NCBI GenBank assembly: GCA_963931925.1
Contig: OZ007571.1
Location: forward strand, 35,692,233 to 35,756,232
Origin: Onchidella celtica
Taxonomy: Eukaryota > Mollusca > Gastropoda > Systellommatophora > Onchidiidae
Length of the DNA stretch: 64,000 nt
Reading direction: 5' to 3'
Shown: piece by piece, positions 25,301-31,900 of the stretch
How positions within the stretch are numbered: position 1 is the stretch's first letter
Layout: each line of letters starts with the position of its first letter
The notes under the pieces: generated by a model
What the model saw: only the letters and a program-made list of their open reading frames with translations
Databases searched by the model: none
What the model was told of the DNA's origin: nothing
Program-made: the position numbers and the translations under genes

Positions 25301-25768
25301 TTATATACACATGTACATTTCCTTTGTCCTGATTCTTCAGAATAGTAAGTCATTTTTTTTTTCTTCTAATCAGATGTGGAGGAGGATGTAGAGCTACAGC
25401 GATTGGACCAGGAAATAGAGGAACTAAAAGCTGCCAATGCCGAGTTAGAAGCTCGTGTCTCTTCACAAAGGAGCCAAGTCAGTGCACGAGAGCTGGAATT
25501 AATCCAGATGGTCTATCAGAATGAAGCTGCAGAGACCCGAGTATCTGAACTGAAAGAAAACTTGGCTTCGGTCCAAGAACAACTCATTCAGGCCTTACAG
25601 CCAGTCTTCAGTCAGTATCCAGAGCTAGGGGACAGCAGTCAATTGACGCAAGACTCACTTGGAGACTTGGTGGGAAAACTCGAGCAATGGTGTAGTCAGC
25701 AGAAAGGTGACAAAGACTTCATACTTACTGCCCTCCAGTCTGCTGTAGCCGAAGTCACAGTGAATTAG
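1329..25768 (+). CDS. MYT1-like: MYT1/MYT1L/ST18-family C2H2C zinc-finger transcription factor, 3' part (11 coding exons)
   Basis: DNA-binding nuclear factor of the myelin transcription factor 1 family, known for neural differentiation. Exons: 1329-1356, 1651-1713, 2036-2103, 2529-2636, 4329-4767, 8142-8501, 12407-12553, 13003-13065, 22303-22419, 23220-23380, 25374-25768. Their total, 1949 nt, leaves one uninterrupted frame (two bases finishing an upstream codon, then 649 codons including TAG). Five fingers of the form CPxxGCxGxGH..HRSxSGCP are visible, followed by a coiled coil rich in Leu/Glu, the order found in vertebrate MYT1/MYT1L. A block containing [10 protein letters not shown] in the fifth exon matches the conserved MYT1-domain segment between the first and second fingers. 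The N-terminus lies upstream of the window. Introns hold LINEs and MITEs; the largest (13,066-22,302) contains an intact LINE. Assignment to MYT1 versus ST18 is not possible, and one invertebrate orthologue is expected. Confidence 0.95.
1651..1713 (+). CDS. MYT1-like: MYT1 exon w2: first part of finger 1
   Basis: Encodes [20 protein letters not shown] plus the first two bases of the next Ser codon. Acceptor catccacag, donor gtgaga. The GRGH..N.NR.THR spelling is the variant seen in the most N-terminal fingers of the family. The intron splits the finger between HR and SLSGC. Confidence 0.93.
2036..2103 (+). CDS. MYT1-like: MYT1 exon w3: end of finger 1
   Basis: Completes the finger with [17 protein letters not shown] and a short Ser/Gly/Lys tail. 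Acceptor tgatacag, donor gtaagt. Cys at 2046-2048 is the last metal ligand. It ends one base into a codon. Confidence 0.93.
2529..2636 (+). CDS. MYT1-like: MYT1 exon w4: finger 1 to conserved-block linker
   Basis: Acceptor ctctttag, donor gtgaga. In phase with both neighbours it reads [20 protein letters not shown] and onward, with acidic and Leu/Lys residues ([14 protein letters not shown]). No stop occurs in the joined frame. It is a linker without motif recognition; support is frame and splice signals. Confidence 0.8.
3025..3819. mobile_element. Non-autonomous pogo/Tigger-like element, 795 bp
   Basis: Flanked by TA (3,023-3,024; 3,820-3,821). Inverted ends CAGTAGACAACAGTTAAAC and CAGTGGAGAACGGTTAAAC. 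CAGTGGA..GGTTAA termini with TA targets are characteristic of pogo/Tigger. The right part repeats a GGTTTAACC/CGGTTTAG motif several times. Small ORFs inside are not recognisable as transposase. MYT1 intron w4. Confidence 0.75.
4329..4767 (+). CDS. MYT1-like: MYT1 exon w5: conserved MYT1 segment and Ser/Pro-rich linker
   Basis: Reads [18 protein letters not shown], then [14 protein letters not shown], which matches the conserved segment that follows the first finger in vertebrate MYT1/MYT1L. A Pro/Arg-rich stretch and a long Ser run follow ([19 protein letters not shown]). The acceptor is a NAGNAG (attcacagcag), so the start may be 4329 or 4332, one residue apart. The donor gtaggt begins at 4768; reading past it gives an immediate stop. 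Confidence 0.93.
4985..5009 (+). repeat. 25-bp poly(G) tract
   Basis: Uninterrupted run of G. Length in an assembly is unreliable for such tracts. A shorter G14 run occurs at 1,756-1,769. Confidence 0.95.
5052..5221 (+). repeat. 65-bp tandem repeat, about 2.5 copies
   Basis: TTCTGTAAGGTTGAGCCTT recurs at 5,071, 5,136 and 5,201, a 65-bp period. The unit contains TTTTATTTCAG, a splice-acceptor-like motif. It follows a 25-bp poly(G) run. Confidence 0.9.
7358..7830 (+). pseudogene. Decayed LINE RNase H domain remnant
   Basis: [20 protein letters not shown] is the C-terminal RNase H motif (Asp in [10 protein letters not shown]) of LINEs that carry this domain. The next part reads in one frame to about 7,575, then the homologous sequence ([19 protein letters not shown]) continues in another frame. 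Later fragments DPPKC and [13 protein letters not shown] fit the same protein tail. Frameshifted, stop-containing, no RT nearby; it lies in a MYT1 intron. Confidence 0.75.
8142..8501 (+). CDS. MYT1-like: MYT1 exon w6: acidic region and finger 2
   Basis: Opens with [20 protein letters not shown], a strongly acidic stretch, then a Ser/Pro-rich linker, then finger [20 protein letters not shown] with SLSGCPLAD at 8380-8454. It ends EQK, where the last Lys codon is split (AA|A). Acceptor ggggccag, donor gtgagt. An ATG at 8122 upstream of the acceptor is intronic. Confidence 0.95.
8502..12406. other. MYT1 intron between exons w6 and w7
   Basis: T-rich directly after exon w6. Apart from the perfect 41-bp inverted repeat at 10.46-10.56 kb, no mobile element or exon was recognised. 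Confidence 0.7.
10461..10556. repeat. Perfect 41-bp inverted repeat with 14-nt loop
   Basis: Arms 10,461-10,501 and 10,516-10,556 are exact reverse complements. The loop is AAAATAAAATTTCA. Either transcript would fold into a 41-bp hairpin. It lies in the MYT1 intron between exons w6 and w7. No terminal motif or target duplication. Confidence 0.95.
12407..12553 (+). CDS. MYT1-like: MYT1 exon w7: finger 3
   Basis: Complete finger at 12,408-12,482 ([20 protein letters not shown], then SLSGCPRA), followed by a basic linker ([19 protein letters not shown]). Together with finger 4 this is the tandem finger pair typical of the family. Acceptor ttttgttag, donor gtaagt. Confidence 0.95.
12554..13002. 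other. MYT1 intron between exons w7 and w8
   Basis: 449 bp, AT-rich, no repeat recognised. Confidence 0.8.
13003..13065 (+). CDS. MYT1-like: MYT1 exon w8: first part of finger 4
   Basis: Reads [20 protein letters not shown] plus two bases of Ser. CPVPGC with GKY is diagnostic of this particular finger in the family. The donor is gtattt. The following 9.2-kb intron interrupts the finger at the same codon as in finger 1. Confidence 0.95.
13730..13899 (+). repeat. Upstream copy of the 169-bp duplicate
   Basis: Nearly identical to 17,068-17,236, with a few differences inside a T-run. After the shared part it continues AATGGTCTGTG instead of the LINE head. Confidence 0.85.
14554..14903. mobile_element. 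hAT-like MITE, 350 bp
   Basis: Inverted ends CAGGGTTTCTGCGCA and, on the other strand, CAGGGTTCCTGCACA. Identical hexamers CCATAG flank both sides (14,548-14,553; 14,904-14,909). Many CCCTGGAA motifs lie inside both ends. CAGGG termini with repeated CCTGGAAA are common in hAT MITEs, though hAT duplications are normally 8 bp. Confidence 0.65.
14964..15398. mobile_element. Short inverted-repeat element, 435 bp
   Basis: Ends ATAGGCCCATTGCG and CGCAATGGGCCTAT are perfect 14-bp inverted repeats. AAAGATGGCCG occurs inside near the right end and AAAGATGGCCGG near the centre-left. No clear target duplication, so the superfamily is undetermined. MYT1 intron w8. Confidence 0.6.
15571..15797. mobile_element. 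TTAA-flanked MITE, family C, 219 bp
   Basis: TTAA at 15,571-15,574 and 15,794-15,797. Nearly perfect terminal inverted repeats: CTCTTTGTGTGCCA and TGGCACACAAAGAG. An inner inverted pair TACATCGGT and ACCGATGTA lies inside. Related at the termini to family B. MYT1 intron w8. Confidence 0.85.
15799..17067. other. MYT1 intron, unique AT-rich sequence
   Basis: Between the family C element and the 169-bp duplicate. No ORF or repeat recognised. Confidence 0.5.
17068..17234 (+). repeat. 169-bp duplicate of 13,730-13,899, abutting the LINE head
   Basis: Shares about 170 bp of nearly identical sequence with 13,730-13,899 (starts TGTCATGTGCACATAGAAG, ends GTGTTGCCAGTGCTTG). The match stops exactly where the LINE head begins. 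Confidence 0.85.
17340..17849 (+). CDS. LINE upstream ORF (169 codons), overlapping ORF2
   Basis: Open frame ending in TAA at 17,847-17,849, 47 bp inside the ORF2 frame. The C-terminal part is basic with a Cys pair ([17 protein letters not shown]), reminiscent of the basic leader peptides that precede ORF2 in some L2/CR1-type LINEs. The N-terminal half looks like non-coding leader, so the true start may be downstream. No RRM, zinc knuckle or coiled coil was recognised. Possible ORF1 remnant or leader. Confidence 0.45.
   Translation: MWTVSSSGCDHFGIKIMRFGVKTSWIFKSISYMMEFFILAIAIFNLSRFVWRFVFTHAPIPHTDHTGNRGNPQSRFIALSLYGQRQAELENERAIWLQDSGETKLYPVQKELTSVHIVYTKDQLRSVKSQRTHPVPSTLLNKLSILGIKRQPCSCGAKKVKRGKRGCND
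17803..20778 (+). CDS. LINE ORF2: endonuclease plus reverse transcriptase, intact
   Basis: 991 codons without stop or frameshift. The N-terminal APE-type endonuclease shows [10 protein letters not shown] (about residue 53), [31 protein letters not shown] and [12 protein letters not shown] (catalytic Ser-Asp-His). The RT shows [15 protein letters not shown] (about 617), [16 protein letters not shown] and YADDTQLY (about 709). The C-terminal domain has WNSLPNSLR and [14 protein letters not shown], typical of L2/CR1-like elements. It nicks target DNA and copies element RNA at the nick. An in-frame ATG at 17,842 overlaps the upstream ORF's stop, so translation may start there (978 aa). An intact frame suggests recent mobility. 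Confidence 0.92.
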   Translation: MEQRRLREENGVVMTNRGAETEQKRKATISPNLITIDTRLNTQDLSSNLKVMLLNTQSVRNKTAIVSDLICEMNVDLAFLTETWLLASGDEIALHDLTPQGFKTTSFPRLTGRGGGVCLMYRESIHVCSKRISHYASFECMESEVVLNSRPFTFLCIYRPPPNRMNKFTTKNFIEEFQDLIDAYMGRKHRPMVLGDFNIHFDSESDQDAMAMKNILATRGIIQIINSPTHNKNHILDWIVIDENAVSTKNLQVADKAISDHYVITVELDIEKPGPHKRTITGRNVKNMNQCQFHADLEKLSPSILQSPNKVERYNVHMRELLDRHAPLRTRTVSERPSAPWMTLDIKAAKAERRQAERKWRVTKLTVHRQIYKQMHHRVKELICAAKNEFFNYMISDCTSTRNLFRLSKFLCGKAKSSAFPQYIPQSEIADSFGKYFSEKISAIRSKLDLSSAPPPKFESFAGTEMSHFDTVSVETVKSIIKFSPPKSCCLDPIPTPVLIDNIDSFAEIVTVIINESLQSGTVPSPFKQAIVAPLLKKNNLSPEELKNFRPVSNLPFVSKILEKVVLGQLKNHLSQNNLNEVYQSAYREFHNTETALLKVQNDLLCAADGGMVSILALLDLSAAFDTIDHSILIERLDKTFGLSGTVLKWFKSYLCDRTQSVLVDRNMSTSFKLHFGVPQGSVLGPLLYTLYTQPLGSIIRKHNVKYHMYADDTQLYMSVPPCDIKKLVTSIECCTDDVKNWMESNKLKMNEDKTEVILCNTKRGWNPSDVDHICIGNENISFSEKARNLGVYFDSKLSMHFHVHNLCRTIYCEMRRVGQMSSFLSEDSVRVLISSFIFSRLDYCNSLLANLSNETLNRLQRFQNQAARIVLKKKKSEHITPMLIKLHWLPVKLRIQYKIAVLCYKCINKTAPPYLSTLVEPYSPPRSLRSGYQGLLKIFNCKSKKLGGRAFTHCAPHIWNSLPNSLREVSTESKFKTGLKTHLFKKHFQL
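21026..22302. other. MYT1 intron downstream of the LINE
   Basis: AT-rich with two long T runs (22,028-22,046; 22,081-22,094). No exon candidate fits the finger frame before 22,303. Confidence 0.6.
22303..22419 (+). CDS. MYT1-like: MYT1 exon w9: end of finger 4
   Basis: Reads [18 protein letters not shown] and a linker ending AENI plus two bases (TA) of Tyr. The donor gtgagt starts at 22,420. Without splicing, the next codon would be TAG, so the TA|GTGAGT donor removes an apparent stop. Acceptor tttttttcacag. Confidence 0.92.
22420..23219. other. MYT1 intron between exons w9 and w10
   Basis: Contains the telomere-like tract; otherwise nothing recognised. Confidence 0.7.
22477..22567 (+). repeat. 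Degenerate telomere-like CCCTAA tract
   Basis: Irregular CCCTAAC, CCTTATCC and CCCAACC units with two adjacent canonical ones (AAACCCTAACCCTAA). It lies in the MYT1 intron after exon w9. Confidence 0.7.
23220..23380 (+). CDS. MYT1-like: MYT1 exon w10: finger 5
   Basis: Finger at 23,221-23,295: [20 protein letters not shown], then [18 protein letters not shown]. PRATxAMK(K/R)A and GSF mark it as the last finger of the family. It continues [15 protein letters not shown] into the coiled-coil exon. Acceptor ctgctccag, donor gtaaag. Confidence 0.95.
23807..25252 (-). mobile_element. TTAA-flanked MITE, family A, copy A4, interrupted by element B
   Basis: Minus-strand family A copy with TTAA at 25,249-25,252 (left end) and 23,807-23,810 (right end). 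The right 23 bp (rc TTACGGTGGCGCGTGCAGGG) are separated from the rest by element B. Removing B leaves about 770 bp, the length of A2. MYT1 intron between exons w10 and w11. Confidence 0.85.
23834..24505 (-). mobile_element. TTAA-flanked MITE, family B, nested in A4
   Basis: Ends: TTAATCCTTTGTGTGCCACC (rc, from 24,505) and GTAACCCTTTGTGTACCACC (from 23,833). TTAA at 24,502-24,505 and a mutated GTAA at 23,833-23,836 are its target duplication. Length about 670 bp. The terminal motif CYTTTGTGTRCCA is shared with family C. No transposase is recognised. Confidence 0.8.
25374..25768 (+). CDS. MYT1-like: MYT1 exon w11: C-terminal coiled coil and stop
   Basis: Begins [20 protein letters not shown] and continues as a long Glu/Leu/Gln-rich heptad region, then a Gln/Leu segment ([12 protein letters not shown]) and a conserved tail ending in TAG at 25,766-25,768. 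The family's C-terminal coiled coil mediates dimerisation or partner binding. The acceptor is ttctaatcag. An ATG at 25,376 inside the exon is out of the family frame context and is not a start. Confidence 0.95.
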
Positions 25769-28700
25769 AATTTGTTTCTTTCTTGAGATGCGGCACAGTC
25801 ATTATCAGAAAGAGAGATATTTGCCTCTATTGATATTGATTTTAAGATTATCAGGATTTAAAAGTGCTAAGTACAATGGGATGTGGATAATCGTCACATC
25901 ATTACAACATTAACAAAATCATCCCAATTCTTCAGGCTATCCTTTCTCAGACCTGATCGCTTGCCTGTTCTCAGAAGATAATAAAGAGAGGTTAGGTTCT
26001 TGGTTCCACCAAATCATTTTACTTTTATCTGCATCATGTGTTTATGTCTGTTTCCAACTTTGCCCCTATTGGCAAAAAATGAACTGATCTATTCCAATAA
26101 ACTGCTCTGACTAGTTCATAAAAAAACGTTCAAACAGCGCTTAAAAATCACACTGAGAAACGCTCTTTGTTAGACAACACTTGAGGATTTTGTTTTGCTG
26201 TATATCTGATGCTCCCACGCAGATTTATTATTGATCAGAATATTCAGAAAGGGCAGCACAAGGGCTATTATTCTAAGAAAACGGGCTTGAAGAGAAGAAT
26301 GTATAGTGGCCCTTTCCCTCAGAAATGCCCATCTCACAACTACTCTTACAGCTATTGCAAAACAAAGGCTTTGATAATGCCAATGAGCTAGCAGCCTGGC
26401 CGAGCAATTTTTATCCATAATTCTAGTTCAATTCAATCACAATTCAAAAAAGTCGTCCATAAATAGTGTGAGTAAGTTTGTTTTGCTCATTTTTATTCTT
26501 CAGTGAGATGGACTCGGTCCAGTATTTTTCCAGCATGAGATTTCAAAATAAAAGGCAAAACTGATTTCTGCGATGGACTTGCCTAAAACTTTGGTATTGA
26601 GCATAGCGTTTCTATACAAAATGTACAAAGCATAATGTTTCAGAGCTGTGGTATCATGTGCCATTCATTTAATACCTCAACTGGAGATTGTAGTATTATA
26701 GTTAAATAAGTCAGTTGCTAATTCATTCCACTCTACATTTTTGTATATGTATTTTTGTATCATTATTTTACATTTTCAGCATTTTGCTGGTTTGTTTTTA
26801 TTTTGTTGTTGCATTTCAGTTGAGCTCAATTATTCTATCTTATCTCACAATTTTGTGTTAAGTGATATCAGTGCAATAGTCCTTATTTATATTAAGTTTA
26901 CACATTCCAAGTTTGGAATTTTTTGTTTCCAGTATATCTACAAGTATTCTGAGATGCTGGAGTCAAACATGTTTTTGTTGCACGTGTTATCCATTTTTTG
27001 TAAATGCTTTAATATATATTTATTGATCAGCAGGTGTATCATGTTCACATCCTCATTCAAGAAAATTAGTGAAATGTCATAAAAGTAGGTCTGGCTCCCA
27101 TTCCGTTACAGTACTATGTGTTTATTATGTGGCCAGCCTAGCTTTCATATATAAGCATTTAACACCTCATTAATTTTATCAGTGCATGGAGATAAACATA
27201 CATGTATACAATTTCAAAGCTTATAAAATGCTAAATTGCATTCCATATATTTAACACCAATTTAATAATTCCTCAAAATGCATGCAGTTTCAGACTGAAG
27301 TAACTTGATGCTACAAATGTAGTAATATGGTTTTGTATCAAGTGCAGTCAGTTTGGAACTTTTTACTGTAACTGTAGAATATAAACAAAGCATTTGAACC
27401 CTGTATGTTTGTAACTTATAATTTACTAGCTGAGTTCCCGGCCCTGCCCGGGATAAATCGATTTATTAGTTTCAGTTCTGGGTGATTATTACGGACCTGC
27501 TTCATTTTGCCTGTTCCTTTAGCTTTATTTTATTTTTGTTTGTTTTTAGATACGTTTTACTGCTCTCCTTTTGCGCGTTGACGTCCTGCGTGTCCTGCCG
27601 TCAAATGGCTACGATTTGCGCACGTTTTGTTTGTTTGCACATCGCAGGAAGTGATAACGTCATGTGTTAATGGAAAAGAAATATGATATTTTCCTAGGAA
27701 TAATATTGAAAACACAAACCTGTACTTTTGGCCCAGCAGCGTCAATCTCCCAATTCCAGACCCTTTCTTTTTCCCAGTCTAGGCACATTGAGAACACACA
27801 AAGTTTTATACTTGATAGTCTTAGAACTCAATTCATCATTCAAACCAGTCCTAACTGGAAGTTGTTTTGTGAGTGATACAGTCTATACCGGAACCAATCT
27901 TATTTACATTAATTTGCCGAAAAAATAGACCGAACGCCAATGTGTCACAACCTAGAAACTAATACAAACGTTCTGCGAGTTATTAATTTTTATTTTTTTT
28001 TCTGTGCCGGGGGACACGACGACAGTCTATACTAAGCATTTTATAAAATCTGAGGGCCACCGAATCAGCATTAACAGAGGAGTAGCAAAAGGCAGGCTGC
28101 AATTGTCGTAAGGTTTCACTTTTTATTAATATAGATAATATATGAATATTGGATGTCCTGTTATGAGCATTCTGGGAGTGTCTTTATATAACATACATTA
28201 TTTCAGATTATCCCCAAATTTGTGAGTTGAGACTTTTAAAAATGTAGTAAATTGAAGAAGTTAGACCATCAAGTGCAAATAATGGCATGTGTTTTCATAT
28301 ATTTACTTCCCTTTAATGCTGTCTGTTATTTTTAATTTCTCAGTTCAGAAATGTCAATGGATGTTGAGAATGTTATTGGTAATTATGAACTTTTTTTTTT
28401 TAAAGCTATTTAAAGATCATATTGCCAGTTTGGCATATTTTCTACTATCATTTCCTGAATTTGCAACAGGCAAGGGATGTGAACAATGACCACACGATAT
28501 CTTACATATTTCACATACATTTACACTTACTATTGTCAAATGATTGATTTGAAACAGAACAATGTGTATAGATTTATGCCACTGTAAAATGAGAAATTGG
28601 CATTGGTCATGAAGTTTATTTGGGGTTATTTTGTTGGAGTATTCATAGGATCTTGTTCATATTGCCATTTACTATCACATTGTTTTCAGTTTACTTTATG

Positions 28701-28997
28701 TGCAATATTGTCATACTTTACAATAAGTTAATTATATTGCTTGCATGTATTTCCACTCTCGTCTTTTGACGATCAGTGGCTGGGCAAGTCATAAAATCAT
28801 ATCATATGTAATTTGAATGTTGTACTGTCTTGTGTTGTGTGGTCATTTCAGTAATGGTTTATAACAGTGCGCCAGTCTTTATTCTTGCATTCATATTGTC
28901 GGTGATGCTATGTGTTGTATTCTATTGTTAGCTGAACATTCCTAAAATTTCTGTGTCAAGTCCATTTCACTAAGAAATAAACATAAGGCATAACAAT
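25769..28997 (+). other. Probable MYT1 3' UTR with poly(A) signal
   Basis: AT-rich sequence after the MYT1 stop with no further family exon. AATAAA at 28,976-28,981 is followed within about 25-45 nt by a T/GT-rich stretch (ttcttgttcttgttgtgtctcc), a good cleavage context. A dispersed repeat interrupts it at 27.4-28.1 kb. Cleavage near 29.0 kb is an inference, and earlier sites are possible. Confidence 0.5.
27427..28136 (+). repeat. Unclassified dispersed repeat, about 0.7 kb
   Basis: Starts ACTAGCTGAGTTCCCGGCCC and ends TTTTTATTAATATAGAT. Heads of this ctagctg/cccgg type with an attaatatagat end recur as dispersed repeats in many invertebrate genomes; that comparison is from memory. It is GC-richer than its flanks and has no recognisable protein. 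Within the MYT1 3' UTR region. Confidence 0.5.
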
Positions 28998-31900
28998 CAT
29001 GTTTCATTCTTGTTCTTGTTGTGTCTCCTCGTGGGTTGGTTTTCTGAGAAAATGTTAAATTTCGTTAGACCCTGCAAATAAAGTGTGTAAAAAATTAAGT
29101 CAGACAGCCCCAAATAATGCATATTCATTTTATTACAAGTAATTGCTTCCAAATTGGTGACACTGCCAAGAAAAAGGAATTTTCTAGTATGAACATAAAA
29201 ACCAGCCCACTTAGCCGAACACAGTAAAAGGTCCGGTGCCGGAGGTTCCCTACTGACAGCCGCTGGGTGGCAGGTGGTACTGGAAGCAGTTCATGTACAC
29301 AATTGGTCACCCAAATTAGGTAATGGATATACACACTGTACATAAAGTGTCATTTGATCTTTAGATCTATTTCAGATGATATTTCTTCATCGTTTTCAAC
29401 AAAATGCTGCTAATACTCACAGACTTTTACTTTTGATAAATTTTCTGTTTTCAGACTGTCTACCTCACCCTCAAAAGAAATAAAAGATGCTGCTATATTT
29501 TAGCCTGCCATTGTTACTGTATTTGACAAATGTTAATTCATGACTTCACTTTAAAAAAAAAGGATACATAACATATTCTCACCTATAAAAGGAGTGGGCC
29601 TGCAGAATGATCTCAAACATTCATGTTAATAGCTCTAGTAATACTAACAGTATTCATTGGAAACCTGTTTTATTTAAAAATCATCATTTAAACAAAAAAA
29701 AAATTATATACCAACACCAATAGAAACATGTACAGAATCTGTGCCTATTCAGCCAGCTGTCAACACCAAACCTCAGACACACTTGACAAACCCAGCAAGC
29801 AAAAAAACAAACAAAAATGAAACTGCAAATCCAGTGCATCTGGAGTAGAACAAAATGGAATAATCTCAACCTCACAGAGCTGAAAAAAATTTTAAAAATC
29901 AGACATCCCATGGGCTTTTGTCTATATGCAAACTTAATAATATCTTTGCACAGTGTGATTTTCTAGTTAGCTCTTATTTGCAGCCAATGGGTTCCAATTT
30001 CTCATTCACAAATTGATGACACAACAGACAACATAGAGTGAATAGAACACTGGTACCCTTGCCATCTTTTTCTTGACTACAGCATTCCACTTCATCTATA
30101 ATAATAAAGACTTGCTTATCCTTGATTACAAATTGTTCTGTGACATGATGTGGGGCCTCACTGAATGAAAAAAAAAAAAAAAAATCTTTACTTTCAGGAT
30201 AGGGTGAAGAGAAGTTTGAATGGGAGATATGGATCGTGTTACTTTACTTAAGGAAAATGTCTCCAGCTCATATTATACACTATAAAATATACAAATCTTT
30301 GACAAATCCCTGTACATGTACAGATCCGCTGGCCGTCACTCAGATCCGCTGGCCGTCACTCATCACTTCATCTTGGTGAAGGAGAAGAGGCTAGCCCGGG
30401 TCGTAAGGACTCCAGAGACAAACTGACAGATCCATCTTAGTCCTTTAGCTTCTTGTATTTAAGGGCATAATTTAATTGTCAGTTAACTTCTGATCGAACA
30501 AAAAGAATGAGTGCTGGGAGGGAGGGTTCAAATGGAGAATTACAAGTATGCTGACAGAGAATGACATTTGGGGACATGGTGCTAGCTTTTAATTTTAAAG
30601 AGTTGAAAAACTGTACCATTAGTGACATAACATGTATTCCCTGACATCACAATTACAATAGACTGCTAACCATTTCTAAATACAAAGCACTTGACATACA
30701 TGGACAGCTGTGCTTCTTAATCACCCTTTCCAAATAATTTCCACATGAAAAGATTTTGGCAGAGAAATTCATCACCTACACATACAGGCATTTTTGACTG
30801 AGTATGTTTTGCACATTTTAATCACTGTATTGTAAAATCCTTTATGCTGACAACCATCTTCTGAACAGTCAACACCTTAATCTGCATTTCAATCAACACA
30901 AGTCAAACTTGAACAACCAGGTGATTCAGTGACCCATTTGAAGACTGAGCCTGCTTCGTATGACAAGATAAACCACAATATGTTTGTACTGTTAGCAAGG
31001 AAAAGTTGACGACTTGAACCCGTTCCCATGTGAGACCTGTCTTAAACTAAAGATTTGACTTCAGTCTCAACATTTCCTCATTCTCTACACTGACTTTGAG
31101 ATGTCTCTATGCCCTATCCTACTCCTTGAAAATCATCCGTAACACACAGCAGATGCATGTAAGTAAATGATTTGAGCTGCTCAACAACAGTCGTCAAAGA
31201 AGAAAGTTGCAACTTTTCTGCTCCACCTCAGCATTGACTACATCAATGTTGTCCCATGGATGTTACATAAAATTCGTGTGGAAATTTTAAGAAAAAAATT
31301 CAGTAAAATAAAAACTTGTGCAAACTGTCAATGAACAAAAAACAACTATGATACATGTGGCATACAGATATATAGAGATATATAAATATTTATATGGATG
31401 AATGAAAACACAATCATCAGCGGCTGTGTTTTGTTTCCCGTTTCGGTCTAAGATTTGACATTATAATTATGGTATCAAATAATATGAAAGTGACACAAAA
31501 CACTCCACGAGTTTCAAAGCTAAGGATGGATGTGTCATGTCTCATTTCATCAGCAGGCAGATGTAAAATCTTTCATATGCATTATAATTGTGTTATCAGT
31601 CTGTATTTATAACTGAATTTTGACCAATAAGTGCTTTCCTTGCATTGAGGCGCTTGTTTCCACCAAATTTACAAAAGGCTGTATATATACATCATGCCAT
31701 GCCCATTATTTCAGCCACAAATACCCAAGTGTATAACAGATCTTATGGTTCCTGAAATGTAATGAAGCTGAGAAACAAGAAAGCTTTGGGTGTGTGTCTG
31801 TAAGCAAAGACATTCTTTTTCAATCCCCAATACCAGTTTTAGATTACAATCAACATTTATTTCAAGAACTTTGACAGGGTGAAAAAAGTGCATTAGTACA

